The notes beneath the pieces are model-generated. The model saw only the letters and a list, made by a program, of their open reading frames with translations, was not told where the DNA came from and made no database searches. Shown here piece by piece: positions 32,677 to 37,367 of a stretch of DNA of 37,367 nucleotides. Location: NCBI RefSeq assembly GCF_001984055.1, contig NZ_LYVO01000076.1, positions 1 through 37,367 of the forward strand, in the 5' to 3' direction. The stretch's first letter is position 1. Each line of letters begins with the position of its first letter. The stretch comes from Variovorax sp. KK3. Its GTDB lineage: Bacteria > Pseudomonadota > Gammaproteobacteria > Burkholderiales > Burkholderiaceae_C. A program made the translations under genes and the position numbers.

Positions 32677-33678
32677 TCAGCGGGCCACCACCCGCACCAT
32701 CTCCAGGCACTTGTTCGAGTAGCCCCATTCGTTGTCGTACCAGCTCACGAGCTTGATGAAAGTGCCGTCGAGCGCAATGCCGGCCTCGGCGTCGAAGATC
32801 GAGGTGCGCGGGTCGCCGCGGAAGTCGGTGGCGACCACCTTGTCTTCGGTGTAGCCCAGCACGCCCTTGAGCGCGCCTTCGCTCTGAGCCTTCATCTCGG
32901 CGCAGATTTCCTTGTACGTGGCTTCCTTGACGAGTTCGACCGTCAGGTCGACCACCGACACGTCGGAGGTCGGCACGCGGAAGCTCATGCCGGTGAGCTT
33001 CTTGTTGAGCTCGGGAATGACCACGCCCACGGCCTTGGCGGCACCGGTGCTCGACGGAATGATGTTTTCCAGGATGCCGCGGCCGCCGCGCCAGTCCTTG
33101 TTGCTCGGGCCGTCCACGGTCTTCTGCGTGGCGGTGGCGGCGTGCACGGTCGTCATCAGGCCGCGCTTGATGCCCCACTTGTCGTTGAGCACCTTGGCCA
33201 GCGGCGCCAGGCAGTTGGTGGTGCAGCTGGCGTTGCTGACGATGGCCTCGCCCTCGTACTTCTTGTCGTTCACGCCATAGACGAACATCGGCGTGTCGTC
33301 CTTGCTGGGCGCCGACATGATGACCTTCTTGGCGCCGGCGTCGATGTGCTTCTGGCAGGTTTCCTTGGTGAGGAACAGGCCGGTCGACTCGAGCACCACG
33401 TCGGCACCCACCTCGTTCCACTTGAGGCTGGCGGGATCGCGCTCCTGGGTCAGGCGAATCTTCTTGCCGTTGACGATCAAGGTGTTGCCTTCGACCTGGA
33501 TCTCACCTTCGAAACGGCCGTGCACCGAGTCGTACTGGAGCATGTAGGCCAGGTATTCGGGCTCGAGCAGGTCGTTGATGGCGACGATCTCGATGTCGTT
33601 CTTGAAGTTTTGGACCGCGGCGCGCAGCACGTTGCGACCGATGCGACCGAAGCCGTTGATGCCGAGTTTGATAGCCAT
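32677..33678 (-). CDS. gapA: Glyceraldehyde-3-phosphate dehydrogenase, type I
   Basis: A 333-residue NAD(P)-dependent GAPDH that converts glyceraldehyde 3-phosphate and phosphate to 1,3-bisphosphoglycerate in glycolysis or gluconeogenesis. The Rossmann start IKLGINGFGRIGRNVLRA, the catalytic C152 in SNASCTTNC and the partner H179 in TTVHAATATQ are all present, as are WRGGRG and WYDNEWGYSNK near the end. Length is normal. AGGAG precedes the ATG. It lies 39 bases downstream of tkt in the same operon, an arrangement that links the pentose phosphate pathway to lower glycolysis. Confidence 0.98.
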   Translation of the reverse strand: MAIKLGINGFGRIGRNVLRAAVQNFKNDIEIVAINDLLEPEYLAYMLQYDSVHGRFEGEIQVEGNTLIVNGKKIRLTQERDPASLKWNEVGADVVLESTGLFLTKETCQKHIDAGAKKVIMSAPSKDDTPMFVYGVNDKKYEGEAIVSNASCTTNCLAPLAKVLNDKWGIKRGLMTTVHAATATQKTVDGPSNKDWRGGRGILENIIPSSTGAAKAVGVVIPELNKKLTGMSFRVPTSDVSVVDLTVELVKEATYKEICAEMKAQSEGALKGVLGYTEDKVVATDFRGDPRTSIFDAEAGIALDGTFIKLVSWYDNEWGYSNKCLEMVRVVAR

Positions 33679-33717
33679 GTGATTTGCTCCTGGATGGTTG
33701 AAAACGAGGGATCCGGA

Positions 33718-35757
33718 TCAGCGCGCGAGCGCTGCTTCGACCGTGGCAGCGACGTTCTCTGCCGTGAAACCGAAATGCTTGAACAGTACGCCGGCCGGCG
33801 CAGACTCGCCGTACGTGTCGATGCCGACGACGGCGGCGACGCCGTACTTCCACCAGCCGTCGGTGGCGCCCATCTCGACCGCGATGCGCGGCGTACCCTG
33901 GGGCAGCACACTCTTCTTGTAGGCCACGTCCTGGCGGTCGAAGGTGGTGGTGGAAGGCATGGAGACCACGCGAACGGCGATCTTCTTCGCAGCCAGCAGC
34001 TCCTGGGCCTTGACCGCGAGCTGCACTTCGGAGCCGGTCGCGATGATGACGGCCTGCAGCTTCTTCTTGAGTTCGGGTTCGGCCAGCACGTAGGCGCCCT
34101 TGCTGATGTCGCTCAGGTCCTTCTTGGCTGCATAGGGCAGGTTCTGGCGCGACAGCAGCAGCGCGGTCGGGCGCGTCGCGTTCTGCAGTGCGACGGCCCA
34201 GGCCACGGCGGTCTCGGCGGTGTCGCCGGGGCGCCAGACGTCGAGGTTGGGAATGAGCCGCAGCGCCGCGGCATGCTCGATCGACTGGTGCGTCGGACCG
34301 TCTTCGCCCAGGCCGATGGAGTCGTGCGTGAAGACATGGATCACGCGCTGCTTCATCAGCGCGGCCATGCGGATCGCATTGCGGCTGTAATCGCTGAAGG
34401 TCAGGAAGGTGCCGCCGTAGGGAATGAAGCCGCCGTGCAGCGCCACGCCATTCATGATGGCCGCCATGCCGAACTCGCGCACGCCGTAGTTGATGTGGCG
34501 GCCCGGCAGCCCGTCGGGCAGGCGCTCGTCGCCCTCGGTGCGCACCACGGCGCCGCTGGCGTCGAAGCGCAGCGCGGGCGTGCTCTTGGTGTTGGTGAGG
34601 TTGGAGCCGGTAAGGTCGGCGCTGCCGCCCAGCAGCTCGGGCAGGGCCGCGGTGAAGGCCTCCAGCGCGAGCTGCGAGGCCTTGCGCGAGGCGACCGTCT
34701 CGGCCTTGGTATGGGCATTGACCACCGCATCGAAGGCGGTCTGGTTGAAGTTCTTCGGCAGCTCGCCCTTCATGCGACGAACGAATTCGGCTGCGAGGTC
34801 GGGGTACTGCTTGGCGTAGGCGGCGAACTTCTCGTCCCACGCGGATTCGAGCTTGGCGCCGGCGGCTTTGGCATCCCATTCGTCGTACACGGCCTGGGGC
34901 AGCTCGAAGGGTTCGTGCGCCCATTGCAGTGCGGTGCGGGTGAGGCCGATCTCGTCGGCGCCCAGCGGCTCGCCGTGGGCCTTGGCGGTGTTGGCGCGGT
35001 TCGGGCTGCCCTTGCCGATCTGGGTCTTGCAGATCACGAGCGTCGGGCGCTGGTCTTGCTGGCGGGCCTGGTCGATGGCCTCGGACACCGCCTTCACGTC
35101 GTGGCCGTCGACCTGGCCGATGACGTTCCAGCCGTAGGCCTTGAAGCGCTCGGCCGTGTTGTCGACGAACCAGGGCTTGACCGGCCCGTCGATGGAAATG
35201 CCGTTGTCGTCGTACAGCGCGATCAGCTTGCCGAGCTTCCAGGCGCCGGCCAGCGCCGCGGCTTCGTGGCTGATGCCTTCCATCAGGCAGCCGTCACCGA
35301 GGAACACGTAGGTGCGGTGATCGACGATGTCGTGCTCGGGGCGGTTGAACTCCGAGGCCAGCAGCTTCTCGGCCAGCGCGAAGCCGACGGCATTGGTGAT
35401 GCCCTGGCCCAGCGGGCCGGTGGTGGTTTCGACGCCGGGCGTGATGCCGGTTTCGGGATGGCCGGCGGTCTTGCTGTGGAGCTGGCGGAAGCGCTTGAGC
35501 TCCTCGACCGGCAGTGCATACCCCGTGAGGTGCAGCACGGCGTAGATGAGCATCGAGGCATGGCCGTTGGACAGCACGAAGCGGTCGCGATCGAACCAGT
35601 GCGGATTGACCGGGTTGTGGCGCAGGTGCTCGCCCCACAGGGCCACTGCCATGTCGGCCATCCCCATCGGTGCGCCGGGATGCCCCGAGTTCGCGAGTTG
35701 AACGGCATCCATGGCCAGCGCGCGGATCGCGTTGGCCATCAAGGCTTGGTTGGCCAT
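33718..35757 (-). CDS. tkt: Transketolase
   Basis: A 679-residue transketolase, moving two-carbon units between sugar phosphates with thiamine diphosphate. Motifs in order: ANSGHPGAPMGMADMAVALW (H26, substrate phosphate and cofactor side), LSNGHASMLIYA, the ThDP-binding GDGCLMEGISHEAA...DDNGISIDG, then YGVREFGMAAIMNG with the catalytic Glu, TFLTFSDYSRNAIRMAAL and GEDGPTHQSIEHAAALR. All usual domains (PP, Pyr and C-terminal) are present at full length. First gene of the tkt-gapA unit; its promoter must lie in 35758-35869, shared with the divergent speD gene. Confidence 0.98.
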   Translation of the reverse strand: MANQALMANAIRALAMDAVQLANSGHPGAPMGMADMAVALWGEHLRHNPVNPHWFDRDRFVLSNGHASMLIYAVLHLTGYALPVEELKRFRQLHSKTAGHPETGITPGVETTTGPLGQGITNAVGFALAEKLLASEFNRPEHDIVDHRTYVFLGDGCLMEGISHEAAALAGAWKLGKLIALYDDNGISIDGPVKPWFVDNTAERFKAYGWNVIGQVDGHDVKAVSEAIDQARQQDQRPTLVICKTQIGKGSPNRANTAKAHGEPLGADEIGLTRTALQWAHEPFELPQAVYDEWDAKAAGAKLESAWDEKFAAYAKQYPDLAAEFVRRMKGELPKNFNQTAFDAVVNAHTKAETVASRKASQLALEAFTAALPELLGGSADLTGSNLTNTKSTPALRFDASGAVVRTEGDERLPDGLPGRHINYGVREFGMAAIMNGVALHGGFIPYGGTFLTFSDYSRNAIRMAALMKQRVIHVFTHDSIGLGEDGPTHQSIEHAAALRLIPNLDVWRPGDTAETAVAWAVALQNATRPTALLLSRQNLPYAAKKDLSDISKGAYVLAEPELKKKLQAVIIATGSEVQLAVKAQELLAAKKIAVRVVSMPSTTTFDRQDVAYKKSVLPQGTPRIAVEMGATDGWWKYGVAAVVGIDTYGESAPAGVLFKHFGFTAENVAATVEAALAR

Positions 35758-35869
35758 GTGGTCGGGGCTTTCTTCTGGGGGGAGCGGTTAGGGAGAACGC
35801 GGGATTTTAGCGGCCGGGGCCTGACGCCCTGCCGGAGGGCCCGCAGTGGGCTGATAGAGTGCCGGCCTT

Positions 35870-36259
35870 ATGCATGGCCTGCACCTGACCGCCGACCTTC
35901 GAGACTGTCGCTGCGCGCGGCTCTGGCTGGTGGACGCCGAAGCGCTCGGCGCGGCCTGCGTGAGGGCGGCCGAGGACGCCGGCCTGCAGGTCGTGGGCAC
36001 GCTGTTCCACGGCTTCGCAGCGACGCCGAAAGGGCCGGGCGGTGTGACAGCCACCGTGCTGCTGGCGGAATCGCACCTGTGCGTGCATACCTGGCCTGAG
36101 CAGAACGGGGTGACGCTGGATGTCTATGTCTGCAACTTCGGCGCGGACCACTCTGCCAAGGCGAGGGCGGTGATGGCGGCGCTGGAAACCCTGTTCGAGC
36201 CCGGCAGCGCTCAGCGCCACGCGCTGGTGCGTGGCGCCATCGACGCAGAGGTCGAATGA
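35870..36259 (+). CDS. speD: S-adenosylmethionine decarboxylase proenzyme (bacterial type)
   Basis: A 129-residue class 1B AdoMet decarboxylase, which supplies the aminopropyl donor for spermidine synthesis. The self-cleavage site is in LAESHLCVHTWPE: S68 becomes the pyruvoyl group, and H73 and C88 (in DVYVCNFG) correspond to the processing His and the catalytic Cys of the Thermotoga enzyme, all shifted by five. The usual T-C-G around the Cys reads V-C-N. No spermidine synthase gene is next to it. Its last four bases overlap the start of the nucleotidyltransferase gene (ATGA), suggesting coupled translation of two genes with no obvious pathway link. Confidence 0.93.
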   Translation: MHGLHLTADLRDCRCARLWLVDAEALGAACVRAAEDAGLQVVGTLFHGFAATPKGPGGVTATVLLAESHLCVHTWPEQNGVTLDVYVCNFGADHSAKARAVMAALETLFEPGSAQRHALVRGAIDAEVE

Positions 36260-36996
36260 AAGCCAAGGCCATGATCCTCGCGGCCGGCCGCGGCGAACGC
36301 ATGCGGCCGCTGACCGACACGACGCCCAAGCCGCTGCTGAAGGTGCAGGGCAGGCCGCTGCTGCAGTGGGCGATCCAGGGGCTGTATACCGGCGGCGTGC
36401 GTCAGATCGTCATCAACACCGCCTGGCTGGGCGACCAGATCTCGTCGCACTTCGGGTCGAACCACCGCTACGCCAGCCTGGCCTATTCGCACGAGGGACG
36501 CGATTTCGGCGAAGCGCTCGAAACGGCCGGTGGCATCGTGCGTGCGTTGCCGCTGCTGGGCGAGGTGTTCTGGGTGGTGGCGGGCGACATGTTCGCACCG
36601 GGCTTCGTTTTCTCGAAGACGGCGGTCGACCGCTTCGTGGCCAGCAAGCGGCTGGCCCACCTGTGGTTGGTGCCGAATCCGCCGCACAACCCGAAGGGCG
36701 ATTTCGGCATCTCGCCGGATGGCCTGGCGCTCGGCGATGCCCCGCGCAAGTTCACCTTTTCGACCATCGGCCTGTATCGCTCGGCGCTGTTCACGTCGCC
36801 GTACTGCGACGTCGCGCCCGGCAATCCGAGCGGCATCAAGGCGCCGCTGGCCCCCGTGCTGCGTGCAGCGATGGCCGAAGGCCTGGTGAGCGCAGAGCTG
36901 TACGAGGGCGACTGGGCCGATGTCGGCACCCCCGAACGGCTGGTCGCCGTGAACAAAAGAAAACGGCCCGCACAAGGCGGGCCGGATTCAGTTTGA
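36256..36996 (+). CDS. murU: MurU-like sugar-1-phosphate nucleotidyltransferase
   Basis: A 246-residue nucleotidyltransferase with the LAAGRGERMRPLTDTTPKPLLKVQGRPLL signature at residues 8-36, VAGDMF (metal-binding Asp) near 110 and GDWADVGTPERL near the C-terminus. This fits N-acetylmuramate-1-phosphate uridylyltransferase (MurU), which works with the AmgK kinase in recycling of cell-wall sugars in pseudomonads and relatives. amgK often neighbours murU but is not present here, so a related mannose- or glucose-1-phosphate enzyme is possible. The gene overlaps speD by 4 bases. Its 3' end contains a terminator hairpin that serves the convergent gene. Confidence 0.85.
   Translation: MKAKAMILAAGRGERMRPLTDTTPKPLLKVQGRPLLQWAIQGLYTGGVRQIVINTAWLGDQISSHFGSNHRYASLAYSHEGRDFGEALETAGGIVRALPLLGEVFWVVAGDMFAPGFVFSKTAVDRFVASKRLAHLWLVPNPPHNPKGDFGISPDGLALGDAPRKFTFSTIGLYRSALFTSPYCDVAPGNPSGIKAPLAPVLRAAMAEGLVSAELYEGDWADVGTPERLVAVNKRKRPAQGGPDSV
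36952..36984 (-). terminator. Intrinsic terminator inside the 3' end of the murU-like gene
   Basis: An 8-base stem CGGCCCGC-ACAAG-GCGGGCCG (36964-36984 with a 5-base loop) is followed on the minus strand by TTTTCTTTTG. It should end transcription of the partial gene at 37011-37367, whose stop lies 27 bases before it. Being within the last codons of the murU-like gene, it also imposes the KRKRPAQGGPDSV tail on that protein. Confidence 0.7.
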
Positions 36997-37010
36997 GGCG
37001 TTAGCGCCGA

Positions 37011-37367
37011 TCAGGGCACGTTGGCCGTGCGGAGGTTGAAGGGTCGTCCTTCCACCGCATAGCTGCCGCCGAACTCCATGTTCATGCCGCTGGTGCCCTG
37101 CACCGGGCAGCCGCCCGGGGGCTGGCACGCCCACTGACCGCCGCGGTTGGCGAAGGTCACCGGACCGTAGCGGTAGTTCAGCACGGCCTTGCCGCTGAAG
37201 TCGGCCACGCTCAGCAACATGTTGTCGCTGGCGAAGTTGTCGGCGTCTTCCACGGCGATCGGGTCGGTGATGCGCGAGTCCTGCAGGGTCCGCACCACGC
37301 TGCCGCTGTCACCGTTGGACGCGAAGCGCACCCACTGGATCTTGCGGTCGCCGCGCGAGGCCACCAG
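37011..37367 (-). CDS. Unrecognised protein, C-terminal fragment
   Basis: The last 118 codons of a gene entering from the right edge; the ORF is open through the boundary. The visible part is Gly/Asn/Ser-rich with short hydrophobic strands, and carries one cysteine pair in a CQPPGGC loop near the C-terminus and an RTANVP end. This looks like a secreted or pilus-type minor pilin C-terminal domain, where a disulfide loop is common, but I cannot confirm it without the N-terminus. Convergent with the murU-like gene, with 14 bases between the stops and a terminator just beyond. Confidence 0.7.
   Translation of the reverse strand: MVASRGDRKIQWVRFASNGDSGSVVRTLQDSRITDPIAVEDADNFASDNMLLSVADFSGKAVLNYRYGPVTFANRGGQWACQPPGGCPVQGTSGMNMEFGGSYAVEGRPFNLRTANVP

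Noticed and set aside
31686..32756. Alternative plus-strand frame of 356 codons over the MBL-like gene
   Set aside because: Pro/Arg/Ala-rich translation; the MBL-like frame carries the fold pattern and the better start.
32587..36099. Plus-strand frame of 1170 codons across gapA and tkt
   Set aside because: Runs antisense through two highly conserved housekeeping genes and into the speD start; no domain seen.
1..37367. CRISPR arrays, tRNA or rRNA genes, insertion sequences, integrase genes or attachment repeats
   Set aside because: Looked for regular repeats, tRNA-like cloverleaf ends, transposase motifs and repeats flanking the hsd locus; none seen by eye.

Overview
The window looks like chromosomal DNA of a high-GC betaproteobacterium of the order Burkholderiales, most likely family Comamonadaceae (Variovorax-like). 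The reasons are the very GC-rich codon use, three Bug/TctC-type periplasmic binding proteins plus a TctA/TctB pair in 37 kb, many small catabolic operons each facing its own regulator, and a tkt-gapA pair. The genus is an inference; there is no rRNA or other marker gene here.

Left part (1-11562): a string of substrate-utilisation modules. tctB and the start of tctA face a MarR regulator. A YdiJ-like FAD/Fe-S 2-hydroxyacid dehydrogenase and its FCD-type GntR regulator face a class V aminotransferase and a Bug protein; the shared promoter holds two near-identical copies of a TTTTGCATGCAAAA palindrome. After two small orphan genes come a CaiB/BaiF CoA-transferase and a Bug protein facing a LysR regulator.

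Middle (11656-26529): a stand-alone 1759-residue FAAL-PCP-C-A-PCP lipopeptide synthetase with no release domain, whose adenylation pocket reads as glycine-like. It is followed by a TetR regulator facing two VOC-fold genes (two similar operator-like repeats between them). Next is a catabolic operon (family I CoA-transferase, acyl-CoA dehydrogenase, AroE-like dehydrogenase, Bug protein) facing a LacI regulator with a CG-centred operator. An M14-type carboxypeptidase-like gene overlaps an alpha/beta hydrolase.

Accessory locus (26564-32571): an S-M-R type I restriction-modification-like operon with a half-size S subunit, divergent from a gene of the ComEC-like metallo-beta-lactamase (MBL) fold. 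All reading frames are full length and the HsdR helicase motifs are intact. However, the nuclease ExK of HsdR reads E-I-G, the NPPF of HsdM reads H-P-P-F, and the metal-binding His residues of the MBL protein are replaced. This pattern suggests either a recently dying island or a repurposed DNA-sensing motor system without DNA cleavage or methylation. It is the most interesting object in the window.

Right part (32591-37367): core metabolism. tkt and gapA form an operon ending in a clear intrinsic terminator. speD and a MurU-like nucleotidyltransferase overlap by 4 bases. A partial unrecognised gene enters from the right edge, and its terminator lies inside the 3' end of the murU-like gene. 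There are no intergenic stretches longer than about 250 bases, and no tRNA, rRNA, CRISPR array, insertion sequence or integrase was seen.
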